40,720 nucleotides of DNA from Bacteroidota bacterium (lineage in GTDB: Bacteria; Bacteroidota; Bacteroidia; Bacteroidales; Prolixibacteraceae), in contig JAJUGZ010000031.1 of the NCBI GenBank assembly GCA_029265715.1, positions 1-40,720 on the forward strand. The letters are read 5' to 3'. The notes beneath the pieces were generated by a model. That model had not been told where the DNA came from and did no database searches. It saw only the letters and a program-made list of their open reading frames with translations. Shown here piece after piece: positions 14,961 through 24,449 of the stretch (the first letter of the stretch is position 1; each line of letters starts with the position of its first letter). The position numbers were made by a program, and so were the translations under genes.

Positions 14961-16859
14961 ATGACGAAACCCAAGGTTCCCCAAAAAAAACAAAGTGCGC
15001 CGGCTCAAAACGCCCCCCGCAGAAAATCATGGTTATTGGCTGGCTTGTTGGTCCTGATTACGTTTCTCATTTTCAACCCTTCGTTGAAATACGATTTTGT
15101 GAACTGGGACGACGATGTGAATGTGTTTAATAATGCCAATGTGGTTGGTAACCAGCCTGATTTACTCAAGTCGGTTTTTACCAGCACGGTAATCGGCGGG
15201 TATACGCCCCTTACGACCTTGAGTTTTGTCATCGAGCATCGGTTTGTTGGCTTAGACCCGCATGTTTACCACCAGACCAATGTATTATTGCACTTAATGT
15301 GTACTGTGCTGGTTTTCTTTATTTTCCGGGAATTGGGGCTGAGCCTGCTGGTTTCGTTCGTGGTTGCCCTGTTGTTCGGGATTCATCCGATGCGGGTCGA
15401 GTCGGTTGCCTGGGTTACCGAGCGGAAAGACGTCCTGTACGGAGCATTTTATTTGCTTTCGTTGTTAAGTTACGTTCGGTATCGAAAGACACAGAAGATA
15501 TCATTCTTTATCTTGACTTTGGGCGCGTTCGTACTGTCGCTGTTGTCTAAAATACAGGCGGTTTCGCTGCCGCTGGGATTGATTATGATCGATTTCTTTT
15601 TCGAAAAGAAATTCACATTTAAACAGTGGCTCAATAAAATCTCGTTTTTTGCGCTTTCGTTGGTCTTTGGTATTATGGGCATATATTTTCTCAAGCAGGA
15701 AGGCTCATTGGAAACCAATGCGGTTTTGCCGTTTTTCCAACGGGTATTTATTGGAAGCTATTCATTGATGGTGTATCTGATAAAGGCGGTTTTCCCATAT
15801 CAGATGTCAGCTATTTATCCCTATCCTGCAAAACTGAATAGTTGGCACTATTTAAGCATGGTTGCCGTTCTGGCGCTGGCATTCCTGGTTTTCAAGCTTA
15901 AAAGGTTCAAACCTGAAGTGTTTTTTGGAAGCCTGTTTTTCTTTGTGAATGTGGTTTTTATGCTCCAGATTGTTGGCGCCGGACAAGGGTTTGTTGCCGA
16001 CCGGTTTACTTATATCCCATACATTGGGTTGTTTTTCGTTTTTGCCATTTTGTTTGAATCGTCGTTGAAAACAACCCTGCGAACCCCTTTGGTCATTGGA
16101 GGAATTGGATATTTGCTTGTTCTGGGGGCGCTTACCTGGAACCGGGTTCCGGCGTGGCAAGACTCGGAAACGCTTTTTACCGACGTTATCGGGAAATATC
16201 CAAATGTAGCGGTGGCACATAATAACTTGGGCAAATATTACCGCGAACACAATAAGTACGATCTGGCCATCAAGCACTACGATCAGGCAATTGCAATCGA
16301 CCCGAATGGTTTTAAAAGTTACAGTAACCGGGGGAAAGCTTATTTTGATCTGGGGCAGGTTGATCGGGCGTTGGCCGATCTGAACAAGTCGCTGGCCATA
16401 AATGGCGGCAATATAGAGGCGCTCAGTAACCGGGGAGCTATCTGGGGTCAAAAAGGAAAGCTTGACTCTGCCCTGATCGACCTGGACAAGGCCATTGAAC
16501 TTGATCCGCGTTACAGCAATGCGTATTCAAACCGGGCCTTGGTGTATTATTCGTTGAAGGAATATGAAAAGGTTATCCAGGATGTGAACTCGTTTATGCG
16601 CATTGTCAACGAGCAAAATGCAGATATGATTAATCTTCGGGCGCTTGCCAATCTCAATCTGAACAAGAATCAGGAAGCGTTGAACGATTACAACCTGGCC
16701 ATTCAGTTAAATCCCAGACAGGGCGTATTTTTTCAGAACCGGTCGTATTTGTTGAGCAAGCTGGGCGATAAAAAAAATGCGTTAAGCGATATCCTGAAAG
16801 CTCAACAACTGGGAGTAAACGTGAACCCGCAATATATCAATTTCTTGAAGCAGCCCTGA
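14961..16859 (+). CDS. TMTC-like polytopic membrane protein with C-terminal TPRs
   Basis: A 632-residue protein built as a membrane half and a TPR half. Residues 26-405 contain about ten membrane helices, with YDFVNWDDDVNVFNNANV soon after the first helix and HPMRVESVAWVTERKDVLY further on. These acidic and His-Pro-x-x-x-Glu features are shared with GT-C glycosyltransferases of the PMT/TMTC kind (the Asp-Asp and RKDVLY motifs). From about residue 410 to the end, at least five TPR units follow (for example KHYDQAIAIDPNGFKSYSNR). In eukaryotes such proteins are O-mannosyltransferases; in bacteria the substrate is not known. The start ATG is in good context. It is the last gene of this plus-strand run. 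Confidence 0.8.
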   Translation: MTKPKVPQKKQSAPAQNAPRRKSWLLAGLLVLITFLIFNPSLKYDFVNWDDDVNVFNNANVVGNQPDLLKSVFTSTVIGGYTPLTTLSFVIEHRFVGLDPHVYHQTNVLLHLMCTVLVFFIFRELGLSLLVSFVVALLFGIHPMRVESVAWVTERKDVLYGAFYLLSLLSYVRYRKTQKISFFILTLGAFVLSLLSKIQAVSLPLGLIMIDFFFEKKFTFKQWLNKISFFALSLVFGIMGIYFLKQEGSLETNAVLPFFQRVFIGSYSLMVYLIKAVFPYQMSAIYPYPAKLNSWHYLSMVAVLALAFLVFKLKRFKPEVFFGSLFFFVNVVFMLQIVGAGQGFVADRFTYIPYIGLFFVFAILFESSLKTTLRTPLVIGGIGYLLVLGALTWNRVPAWQDSETLFTDVIGKYPNVAVAHNNLGKYYREHNKYDLAIKHYDQAIAIDPNGFKSYSNRGKAYFDLGQVDRALADLNKSLAINGGNIEALSNRGAIWGQKGKLDSALIDLDKAIELDPRYSNAYSNRALVYYSLKEYEKVIQDVNSFMRIVNEQNADMINLRALANLNLNKNQEALNDYNLAIQLNPRQGVFFQNRSYLLSKLGDKKNALSDILKAQQLGVNVNPQYINFLKQP

Positions 16860-16889
16860 CCGGGAACGATGTAAGCCGTTCAAACAAAA

Positions 16890-16920
16890 AAGTCATCCCG
16901 GGTGAATTTCAGGATGACTT
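16890..16920. terminator. Terminator between convergent genes
   Basis: A perfect 9-bp stem AAGTCATCC (16890-16898) / GGATGACTT (16912-16920) encloses a 13-base loop. On the minus strand it is followed by TTTTTGTTTG, so it ends the metallopeptidase transcript well. On the plus strand the following tract is weaker, but it may also serve the TPR gene. Confidence 0.8.
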
Positions 16921-16945
16921 CAAGCAGATAACGAAACAGTTTCTG

Positions 16946-18997
16946 CTAATCACGTTGTTTGAAATGGTCAACCGCGGCTTGCGCTGCATTCAGTAGTGGC
17001 TCGTTCGAGAGTGAAGTCCCGACTGCTTTCTGCATCCATTCGTTCGGGGTGAGTTGTCCCAGCGAGAAGATTCGTTCAACTTCCGGCGCAAGCGGATGGG
17101 TTTTGAAATATTCCTCTAACTGGAAGTGGATCAAATGACCGAAGGCGTAGTTGGGCAGGTACATGGGCGAGTTAACCATGTGTGAGTAGATGGCCAGGAT
17201 TGGTTCGTCGGTTTTCCCGAACGCAGGTGCATAATATTTATTCCAAACATCTTTACTGATTTGCAGGACGGCTTCTTTCAATTGGCTGGCCGTACAGGCC
17301 GGGTTGGCATATAACCATTGCCACATTTTCATATCGACCATCGAAACGCCCATGATCTCATAAACCGACCAGAAGATGTCGAGTGTTTTTAGAAAATCTT
17401 TGTCGGGGTTGGTGTCCTTCATGTCGAGCAGGAACAGGTCTCGTTCCTGGAAAACAAAGGCCAGTGCTTCGGTAAAAGCGGTATTCGGAACCCCGTTTAG
17501 CATATAATAAGGGACTTCGTGCAGCGAAATGGTTTGTTCGACGTTGTGCCCAAATTCGTGAACGGCAATGTTGTACCCTTTGTAGTTCATGCCTGTTTCC
17601 GGAATGCGGGTTCGAAGGTGTGCTTTTTCCGATTTCATCGAAGCGCCCCAGGCATGTCCTGAACCACGTGCTGCGTCAACAGTAATTTGGGAAGCGAGAA
17701 AGGCGGCCTTTTCATTGCTGAATCCCAGCTTTCTCAGCATGTTTGGCATGTCGGCTTCGAACGCGGCCGCATTGGGATATTTCTTTTGCGTGATGGCATT
17801 CAGCTTATCTTCAGCAATCGAACTGCGGGCTTTAAAGCCGTCGTACCAAATATCCCAGGGCTCTAGGTCGCGGCCCAGCCGTTTTTTGATCAGATCGGCC
17901 ACTGCTTTCACTTGCGGGGCGCTCAGGAATTGGTCAAACAATTGTTCAACTTCGGGTTGAGGAATCTGCATACCAGCCGAAAACGAACGTTTTATAGCGG
18001 TGTTCAAAACCGGATTGTAGACGTCCATGGCTTCAAAAGCCTTGAAATTATTCAGGATTTGCTGATAGCGGCTGTCGGGTTCGGGCGTTGATTCGCTTTT
18101 TGTTCCCTTGGAAAAAACTTCATTTGTGGCGGGGTTCCAGTCCATTTCTCCGGAGTTGATGACCTTCGCAGGAATGGATTGGTCGATAATCCGTTTCATA
18201 ACCTGATAAATCAGGGCTTGTTTTTCCAGTCCGTTGGTTGTATTGGCATAATTGGCTTTGATCTCGTCGCGCAGGTTCCAGTGGCTGAGCAGAACCATGT
18301 CGTCAGGGAAAAGCTTTTCGTTTTTGTCGTTCAGCAAATGGCCCATGAAAATGTTGTATTCGGCAATGTAAGAGTCCGACTGGGCTGAAACTTTGGCTGT
18401 CTGCTGAATCAGATTGGCCGGTATGCGTGAACTGAAAATATCTCCCAACCGGGCATAAGCCCATTCGAGAGACGACCACTGGCCCCCGAGCTCATTTTTT
18501 TCTTCGGTTGTATAGTACGGGAAGTTCAGGGCAATCAGAAATGCCATCTTGTTTTCATAAAAATCGTTGTTTAGATGAGCCCCGGCGCTGTATGCCGCAA
18601 ATTCGTGGTCGATTTCCAACAGAGGACCTGTTTGTTCGTGAACATTCTTTTGCAGATCGAGGCTGATCTTATTGAAATGCCCGTAAAGCGATTCTAAGTA
18701 TGCTGAAATTTTCAGGAAAACTTGTTCTTTTTCGGATGGCGCCCCGATAAATTTTTGAGAGCAGAAGGTTACAAATTCAGATGGTGTTCCATCCTCGGCC
18801 CGCCAAAGCGAGGCTGCATGGGTAACTCCTCTTTTGATTAGCTCCTGATTGGCATCGGGGAATTGATGGCTAATGGAATCGATGGCCTGGGTAATCACCG
18901 GTTTGTCGATGTACGGTTTGTTCTCCTCTTTTTCCGAGGCCGGTTGGCTGCATGCGGTAATGGCAAGCGCCAGGGTAATAACAAGGAATTTTTTCAT
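16946..18997 (-). CDS. M3-like zinc metallopeptidase lipoprotein
   Basis: A 683-residue exported peptidase. The N-terminus is a lipoprotein signal (MKKFLVITLALAITACS, lipobox ITAC, Cys16), so it is anchored in a membrane. The zinc motif HEFGH (His480, Glu481, His484) is followed 25-30 residues later by FTEALAF, which supplies the third ligand glutamate. The mostly helical body and the order of motifs fit the M3/oligopeptidase F clan, though the length and the N-terminal 400 residues are more divergent than PepF or Dcp. It probably cleaves peptides in the periplasm or at the cell surface. It stands alone, flanked by a terminator on its 3-prime side and by a divergent gene. Confidence 0.8.
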   Translation of the reverse strand: MKKFLVITLALAITACSQPASEKEENKPYIDKPVITQAIDSISHQFPDANQELIKRGVTHAASLWRAEDGTPSEFVTFCSQKFIGAPSEKEQVFLKISAYLESLYGHFNKISLDLQKNVHEQTGPLLEIDHEFAAYSAGAHLNNDFYENKMAFLIALNFPYYTTEEKNELGGQWSSLEWAYARLGDIFSSRIPANLIQQTAKVSAQSDSYIAEYNIFMGHLLNDKNEKLFPDDMVLLSHWNLRDEIKANYANTTNGLEKQALIYQVMKRIIDQSIPAKVINSGEMDWNPATNEVFSKGTKSESTPEPDSRYQQILNNFKAFEAMDVYNPVLNTAIKRSFSAGMQIPQPEVEQLFDQFLSAPQVKAVADLIKKRLGRDLEPWDIWYDGFKARSSIAEDKLNAITQKKYPNAAAFEADMPNMLRKLGFSNEKAAFLASQITVDAARGSGHAWGASMKSEKAHLRTRIPETGMNYKGYNIAVHEFGHNVEQTISLHEVPYYMLNGVPNTAFTEALAFVFQERDLFLLDMKDTNPDKDFLKTLDIFWSVYEIMGVSMVDMKMWQWLYANPACTASQLKEAVLQISKDVWNKYYAPAFGKTDEPILAIYSHMVNSPMYLPNYAFGHLIHFQLEEYFKTHPLAPEVERIFSLGQLTPNEWMQKAVGTSLSNEPLLNAAQAAVDHFKQRD

Positions 18998-19201
18998 CGA
19001 TGGTCGAATTGAGTTAAGATAAAATTCGGATACTTCTAATGTGCTCGAAGTTAAGTTATTCGCTGCCGGGCAACAAATGACTTTATTCAGGATTGGCAGA
19101 TTTACCGGCAGAATCCGGATTTTGATCGAATTCCGGGAAAGTCTTCTTTGCGATTTTGTAATTTTAAGCTTGTTTTTTAAAAGCTATTAAATACGAAGAA
19201 A

Positions 19202-19969
19202 ATGATGCAATCACACGAAATCGATTACAAGATTGTTGGACACGATGTCCAGTTGGTCGAGGTAGAACTGGATCCGGGAGAAACCGTTATTGCCGAAGCC
19301 GGAGCCATGCTGTACATGGAAGACGGGATTAGTTTTGTGGCCCGGATGGGAGATGGGTCGAACCCGAACGCCGGATTTTTCGATAAACTTCTTTCGGCCG
19401 GTTCCCGTTTGATAACAGGCGAATCTATTTTCCTGACCCATTTTACGAATCAAAACTGGGGCAAGCGAAAGGTCGCCTTCTCGGCTCCTTATCCGGGAAC
19501 GATCATCCCGCTCGACCTAAAACAACTGGGAGGCTCAATCATTGTTCAGAAAGATGCATTTTTGTGTGCCGCTCTCGGGACGAAAATCACTATGCGTTTT
19601 AACCGCCGGTTAGGCTCCGGATTCTTTGGCGGAGAAGGGTTCATCCTTCAGGAACTTCAGGGCGACGGGAAAGCTTTTATCCACGCCGGAGGTACCGTCA
19701 TTGAGAGGGTATTGAACAACGAGGTCTTACGGGTCGATACGGGATGCGTTGTTGGTTTTGAACCTTCGATTGATTTTAGCGTTGAGCAAGCCGGGAATTT
19801 ACGGTCGATGGTTTTTGGAGGTGAAGGAATTTTTCTGGCAACCTTGCGGGGGACCGGGAAGGTATGGCTGCAGTCGATGCCAATTCGTAAGCTGATTGCA
19901 CAGCTCAGTTCGTTTAGCCCGAATGCCCGGAAAGAATCCAGCGGGTTGCTGAATAATTTGTTCGAATAA
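19202..19969 (+). CDS. AIM24 / TIGR00266 family protein
   Basis: A 255-residue soluble protein of the TIGR00266/AIM24 family, which folds as a beta-sandwich related to tubby C-terminal domains. Visible signatures are [14 protein letters not shown] near residue 35, [11 protein letters not shown] near residue 75, the glycine-rich [19 protein letters not shown] near residue 140, and [16 protein letters not shown] near residue 185. No enzymatic residues are known for the family; its bacterial role is undetermined. Two ATG codons are adjacent and the first is used. It converges on the MlaF gene, with a shared terminator in between. Confidence 0.9.
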   Translation: MMQSHEIDYKIVGHDVQLVEVELDPGETVIAEAGAMLYMEDGISFVARMGDGSNPNAGFFDKLLSAGSRLITGESIFLTHFTNQNWGKRKVAFSAPYPGTIIPLDLKQLGGSIIVQKDAFLCAALGTKITMRFNRRLGSGFFGGEGFILQELQGDGKAFIHAGGTVIERVLNNEVLRVDTGCVVGFEPSIDFSVEQAGNLRSMVFGGEGIFLATLRGTGKVWLQSMPIRKLIAQLSSFSPNARKESSGLLNNLFE

Positions 19970-19982
19970 CAGGTCCAGGATA

Positions 19983-20022
19983 AATAACGAAGAGGCCGTC
20001 CGCCGACAGCCTCTTCGTTATT
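19983..20022. terminator. Bidirectional terminator overlapping the mlaF stop
   Basis: A perfect 14-bp stem AATAACGAAGAGGC (19983-19996) / GCCTCTTCGTTATT (20009-20022) has a 12-base loop. The right arm contains the last codon and stop (20018-20020) of the ABC ATPase gene, so termination and end of translation overlap. It separates two convergent genes. Confidence 0.8.
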
Positions 20023-20782
20023 CTTCGTCAATTTTTTCGTCGCGTATTTTTTGATACTGTTTATTGGCAAATACGAATTCTTTAAGGGTTTGGTTGTCGG
20101 TGTGCAGGATTTCGTGACGGTTGCCCGTCCAGCAAAGCGCCCCGTCAGAAATAAACACGATGTTGTCTCCAATTTCCATGACCGAATTCATGTCGTGTGT
20201 GTTTACAATGGTGGTAATTTTCAGATCCACCGTAATTTGATGGATCAGGGCATCAATCACCAGCGATGTTTCCGGGTCGAGGCCTGAGTTAGGCTCGTCG
20301 CAAAACAAGTATTTGGGGTTCAGGGCAATGGCGCGTGCAATGGCCACCCGTTTTTTCATTCCTCCGGATATTTCAGAGGGATAAAGTTTATTGGCATCCA
20401 CAATATTGACGCGTTCGAGGCAAAAATCAACCTGTTTTTGTTTTTCAGCCGATGACATTTCAGTAAACATATCGAGCGGGAAACGCACGTTTTCTTCGAC
20501 GGTCATCGAGTCGAACAAGGCGCCGCCCTGAAACACCATTCCCATTTCCTGTCGCAGTTTTTTTCGGGCTTTAGGGGGCATGTGGGTAAAATCCCGTCCG
20601 TCGTATAGAATCTGGCCGCGGTCGATTTCGTGCAATCCGACGATTGATTTAAGCAAAACCGTTTTCCCCGAACCACTTCGGCCGATTATCAGGTTCGTTT
20701 GTCCTTCTAGGAAGATGGCAGAAATATCTTTCAGGACATCTTTATTTTCAAACGATTTATAGACATTTTTAATTTCGATCAT
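20018..20782 (-). CDS. MlaF-like ABC transporter ATPase
   Basis: A 254-residue ABC ATPase with Walker A GRSGSGKT (residues 34-41), Q-loop FQGGALFDSMTV, signature SGGMKKRVAIARA, Walker B YLFCDEP, D-loop GLDPETS and H-loop NTHDMNS. FQGGALFDSMTVEENVRFPL is characteristic of the MlaF/TTG2A branch that powers phospholipid movement between the inner and outer membranes. Its start overlaps the permease stop by 4 bases (ATGA). The MCE-domain partner MlaD is not adjacent. The C-terminal tail is short and charged (IRDEKIDEE). Confidence 0.92.
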   Translation of the reverse strand: MIEIKNVYKSFENKDVLKDISAIFLEGQTNLIIGRSGSGKTVLLKSIVGLHEIDRGQILYDGRDFTHMPPKARKKLRQEMGMVFQGGALFDSMTVEENVRFPLDMFTEMSSAEKQKQVDFCLERVNIVDANKLYPSEISGGMKKRVAIARAIALNPKYLFCDEPNSGLDPETSLVIDALIHQITVDLKITTIVNTHDMNSVMEIGDNIVFISDGALCWTGNRHEILHTDNQTLKEFVFANKQYQKIRDEKIDEE

Positions 20783-21519
20783 CGGAACAGGATTTGGGTT
20801 AGTATAAGGTCAAAAACCAGGATCATGATGTTGGTTGTTACTACGGCGCGGGTACTGGCCGAACCCACTTCGAAAGCACCACCTTCGACATGGTATCCGA
20901 AATAGGCGGGAATGGAGGCAACCAGAAAACCAAAGAACAGTGTTTTGATGATGGAAAAGGTGACGTAGTAAGGCGTAAACCCATACTGAACCCCGTTTAG
21001 ATAGTCGGTTGCCGTAACGGCGCCAACGGCAGGCCCCACCATCAAGCCGCCAATCAATCCGAAAAAAACACTCAGAATAAAAAGAAATGGGAAAATGAAT
21101 ACAACCGCAATTATTTTGGGTAAAACAAGATGGTTGGCCGAGTTAATTCCCATGATTTCGAGCGAATCGATTTGCTCGGTTACTTTCATGCTGCCAATCT
21201 CCGAGGTAATGTTTGATCCGATTTTACCGGCCATGATCAGCCCCATAATGGTTGACGAAAATTCCAGGATCAGCGTGTCGCGGTTGCCCAGTCCGATCAG
21301 GTAAACCGGGAGAAAGGGATTGGCCATGTTGTAAGCCACCTGTAACGTGATAATTCCCCCCATGAATACCGAAATTATGACAACAATGCCGACTGAATTG
21401 AGTCCCAGGCTTTCAATCTCCTTAAAAATCTGGAGTGCAAAAATGCGATGCTTTTCGGGTTTCTGGAATACCCGGGCCAGCATGGCAAAATATCTTCCGG
21501 CGTGATAGAAAAAGTTCAT
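20779..21519 (-). CDS. MlaE-like ABC transporter permease
   Basis: A 246-residue permease of the MlaE family with about five membrane segments. The N-terminus (MNFFYHAGRYFAMLARVFQK) is an amphipathic elbow helix typical of the family, and the core carries SIGSMKVTEQIDSLEIMGIN-type and LVLPKIIAV signatures and an EGGAFEVGSASTRAVV segment near the end. The ATG at 21519 fits family starts; an in-frame ATG at 21570 would add 17 polar residues. It is the first gene of the pair and is divergent from the guanylyltransferase gene 257 bases away. Confidence 0.9.
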   Translation of the reverse strand: MNFFYHAGRYFAMLARVFQKPEKHRIFALQIFKEIESLGLNSVGIVVIISVFMGGIITLQVAYNMANPFLPVYLIGLGNRDTLILEFSSTIMGLIMAGKIGSNITSEIGSMKVTEQIDSLEIMGINSANHLVLPKIIAVVFIFPFLFILSVFFGLIGGLMVGPAVGAVTATDYLNGVQYGFTPYYVTFSIIKTLFFGFLVASIPAYFGYHVEGGAFEVGSASTRAVVTTNIMILVFDLILTQILFR

Positions 21520-21776
21520 AATCGATACGTTTTTGTTTTTTTCTGACAATTCAAAATCTGGGATAAGCATTTGACCCGCAAAATGATGACTATGTCGGGC
21601 AAATGGTATGATGTTTTGAATGGCCCTGCTAAAGGTACAAATAATCCAAAAGCAGTTATTTTTCTGTGTGTTTTAATTTCAAACTCATTATCTTGAAGTT
21701 TAAAACTGTCAAACTGATTTGCGCTGTAAACCAGTAAATTAGTTTGATTGTTTTGAATAAACGAAACATCCTGAAC

Positions 21777-22865
21777 ATGAATAACAATTATTGTGTAATT
21801 ATGGCCGGCGGTATTGGCAGCCGTTTCTGGCCTTTGAGTACGAGCGCTATGCCGAAGCAATTCCTGGATATTTTAGGTACTGGCAGAACTTTTATACAGC
21901 AAACATTCGACCGGTTTCGGAAAATTTGTCCTGTCGAAAACTTTTACGTGGTAACAAGTTCTGCATACAAGGATTTGGTGCTGGATCAAATTCCGGAATT
22001 AACCGAAGGACAAGTGCTGGCCGAGCCACTGCGCCGGAATACTGCTCCGTGCATTGCTTATGCCAATAATAAAATCAGGCGTGTTAATCCGGATGCTAAC
22101 ATTATCGTGGCGCCATCCGATCATTTAATTCTGGATGAAGCAAGTTTCCTGAAGCAAGTAGAAAATGGGTTAAAGTTTGTGTCAGGTAATGATGTTTTAC
22201 TGACACTCGGTATTACGCCAAGCCAGCCCGAAACGGGGTATGGTTACATTCAGATTGAAAGTTCCGGCGTGAAAGGCGAGGTTGAAAACCTTCACCGGGT
22301 TAAAACTTTTACAGAGAAGCCCGATTTACGAATGGCCAAAATATTTGTGGAAAGCGGCGAGTTTTTTTGGAACTCCGGAATATTTATCTGGTCTTTGAAA
22401 GCCATCGATCAGGCTTTTGCCAAATACTTGCCGGCTGTGGACGATTTATTCCGTCGAGGCGAAAAAATGTACAATACCCCCGACGAAATTCATTTTCTGA
22501 ACAAGACCTATCCGGAATGCCCCAATATTTCGATCGACTATGGCATTATGGAAAAAGCAGATAATGTGTATGTATTATGTTCTGATTTTGGGTGGAGCGA
22601 CCTCGGAACCTGGGGCTCACTTTACGAGAACCGGGCCAAAGATGAAAACGGGAATGCGATTGCCGGGAAAAACGTACTGGTTTACAACTCAAAAAATTGT
22701 GTTGTAAACATGCCTGAAGATAAGTTGGTGGTCCTTCAGGGGCTCGACGATTATATTGTTGTGGAAAAAGATAACACGTTGCTGGTTTGCCGGAAAGAAG
22801 ACGAGCAGCAAATCCGGCAGTTTGTCAACGATGTGATGATGACCAAAGGGGATAAATTTGTGTAG
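21777..22865 (+). CDS. manC: Mannose-1-phosphate guanylyltransferase
   Basis: A 362-residue nucleotidyltransferase that makes GDP-mannose from mannose-1-phosphate and GTP, a precursor for surface glycans and GDP-fucose. The N-terminal motif MAGGIGSRFWPLS is intact, followed by PKQFLDILG, the VAPSDHLI base-binding segment, ETGYGYI and FTEKPD, and SIDYGIMEKADNVYVL. There is no C-terminal phosphomannose isomerase domain, so it is the short, single-function form. The ATG at 21777 directly precedes the nucleotide-binding strand; an upstream TTG is rejected. A strong terminator follows. Confidence 0.92.
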   Translation: MNNNYCVIMAGGIGSRFWPLSTSAMPKQFLDILGTGRTFIQQTFDRFRKICPVENFYVVTSSAYKDLVLDQIPELTEGQVLAEPLRRNTAPCIAYANNKIRRVNPDANIIVAPSDHLILDEASFLKQVENGLKFVSGNDVLLTLGITPSQPETGYGYIQIESSGVKGEVENLHRVKTFTEKPDLRMAKIFVESGEFFWNSGIFIWSLKAIDQAFAKYLPAVDDLFRRGEKMYNTPDEIHFLNKTYPECPNISIDYGIMEKADNVYVLCSDFGWSDLGTWGSLYENRAKDENGNAIAGKNVLVYNSKNCVVNMPEDKLVVLQGLDDYIVVEKDNTLLVCRKEDEQQIRQFVNDVMMTKGDKFV

Positions 22866-22885
22866 GGAACGAATTGGAATAATAA

Positions 22886-22925
22886 TACCCCAAGAGGTGA
22901 GCCGGATCGGTCATCTCTTGGGGTA
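22886..22925. terminator. Bidirectional terminator
   Basis: The arms TACCCCAAGAGGTGA (22886-22900) and TCATCTCTTGGGGTA (22911-22925) form a 15-bp stem with a single wobble position and a 10-base loop. It lies between the convergent guanylyltransferase and nucleoside transporter genes. Confidence 0.8.
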
Positions 22926-22935
22926 TCGTCAGCTT

Positions 22936-24408
22936 TTATCCTAAGATCATTCCAATAATCGTGGCTGACATGAGCGACGCTAATGTGCCACCCAGAAGAG
23001 CCGGGATGCCATATCGCGAAAGCAAAATACGCTTGTTGGGAGCCAGGCCCCCGATGCCTCCGATTTGAATGCCAATCGAGGCAAAATTGGCAAATCCGCA
23101 AAGGACATAGGTAGCCATGATGATTGATTTGGGCTCGGTGAAAGCGCCCGATGTTTTCAGGTCGGCCAAGCTGATATATCCGATAAATTCGGTCAGGATA
23201 AGCTTTTCGCCCAGCAATCTACCTACCAGCAAAATGTCGTGCGAGCAAACCCCAATGAGCCACATGATCGGGGCAAAGGCGTAACCCAGGATAAACTGAA
23301 GCGACAAGCCCTCGTAACGTCCGTCGGTTCCCGAAACGATCAGCTCATTCAGACCGGTCCATGCTCCAATCTTGGCCGCAATAAAGTTGAACATGGCAAT
23401 GAATGCAATGAATGCGAGAAGCATTCCGGCCACATTGACTGCCAACCGGACACCTTCGGTCGTGCCATTGGTGATGGCATCTAATACGTTGCTCCCAATT
23501 TTATCCTTGGTAATTTCAATATTTTGGTTGATGTCTTCGGTAGGCGGAACAATCATTTTCGAGAAAATAACAGCGCCCGGCGCAGCCATAACCGACGCGG
23601 TAAGCAAATGTTTGGCAAATTCAAGCCGGAGCTGCGGATCGTCGCCACCCAGCATGGCAATGTAAGCAGCCAAAACACCTCCGGCTAATGTTGCCATACC
23701 TCCGGTCATGACCAGAAGGATTTCCGAGTTGTTCATCCGTGGAATATAGGCCTTGATCATCAGTGGGGCTTCGGTCTGCCCCAGAAAAATGTTGCCTGCA
23801 ACCGACAGCGATTCGGCTCCTGAAAGTTTTAACAATCTGGTAAATATCCAAGCCAGCGCCCAAACGATTTTTTGGATGATTCCCCAGTAGAACAACAGGC
23901 TGGTAAGGGCCGAGAAAAAAATAATGGTAGGCAAAACCTGGAACAGAAAAATATATCCGTAGGTTTTTGAGTCGAGCAGGTTCCCAAGCAGAAATTCGCT
24001 CCCGGCTTTGGTAAAGTCGAGAACTTTTACGAAAAGCTTTCCGAAAAACTCAAATGCTGATTGCAGAAATGGAATATACAGGATCCCGATGGCTAAGAGT
24101 ACCTGCAAGAGCAGCCCGATTGCGACAGTTTTCCACGGGATGTTTTTGCGGTCGGTACTAACCAAAAAGCCGATTGCAAGCAGGACCAGCATCCCCATTA
24201 TTCCACGCATGATGGTTGTTGCCGTCAACGGTGTTTTTCGTTCTTTGGAAAGAAGAATGTTCGAAGTTTTCTTCTCCTGAACCGGTTGCTGTTGAGTAAT
24301 TATTGAGTCGGTCGGAGTATTGCTTGCGGTTAAAGAATCAGTTTGGGCATAGGAAAAAGAAACTGAAAATGTGATCAGGCACAAGAGCAGTAAGATAATT
24401 TTTTGCAT
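22936..24408 (-). CDS. Concentrative nucleoside transporter (NupC/CNT family)
   Basis: A 490-residue nucleoside:cation symporter. After a signal peptide (cleavage near SYAQ-T) comes a polar Thr/Ser/Gln-rich linker (residues 22-60), then the CNT core with about ten helices. Family motifs are GQTEAPLMIKAYIPRMNNSE, TGGMATLAGGVLAAYI and the C-terminal YVLCGFANFASIGIQIGGIG. The extra exported N-terminus is a feature I associate with Bacteroidota CNTs. It should import nucleosides across the inner membrane, driven by Na+ or H+. It follows the bifunctional nuclease gene by 41 bases on the same strand, so nucleotide salvage may be the shared theme. Confidence 0.92.
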   Translation of the reverse strand: MQKIILLLLCLITFSVSFSYAQTDSLTASNTPTDSIITQQQPVQEKKTSNILLSKERKTPLTATTIMRGIMGMLVLLAIGFLVSTDRKNIPWKTVAIGLLLQVLLAIGILYIPFLQSAFEFFGKLFVKVLDFTKAGSEFLLGNLLDSKTYGYIFLFQVLPTIIFFSALTSLLFYWGIIQKIVWALAWIFTRLLKLSGAESLSVAGNIFLGQTEAPLMIKAYIPRMNNSEILLVMTGGMATLAGGVLAAYIAMLGGDDPQLRLEFAKHLLTASVMAAPGAVIFSKMIVPPTEDINQNIEITKDKIGSNVLDAITNGTTEGVRLAVNVAGMLLAFIAFIAMFNFIAAKIGAWTGLNELIVSGTDGRYEGLSLQFILGYAFAPIMWLIGVCSHDILLVGRLLGEKLILTEFIGYISLADLKTSGAFTEPKSIIMATYVLCGFANFASIGIQIGGIGGLAPNKRILLSRYGIPALLGGTLASLMSATIIGMILG

Positions 24409-24449
24409 GATAAATTGAAATAGTATAACGAAGTGTGGTTGATTGCTAT

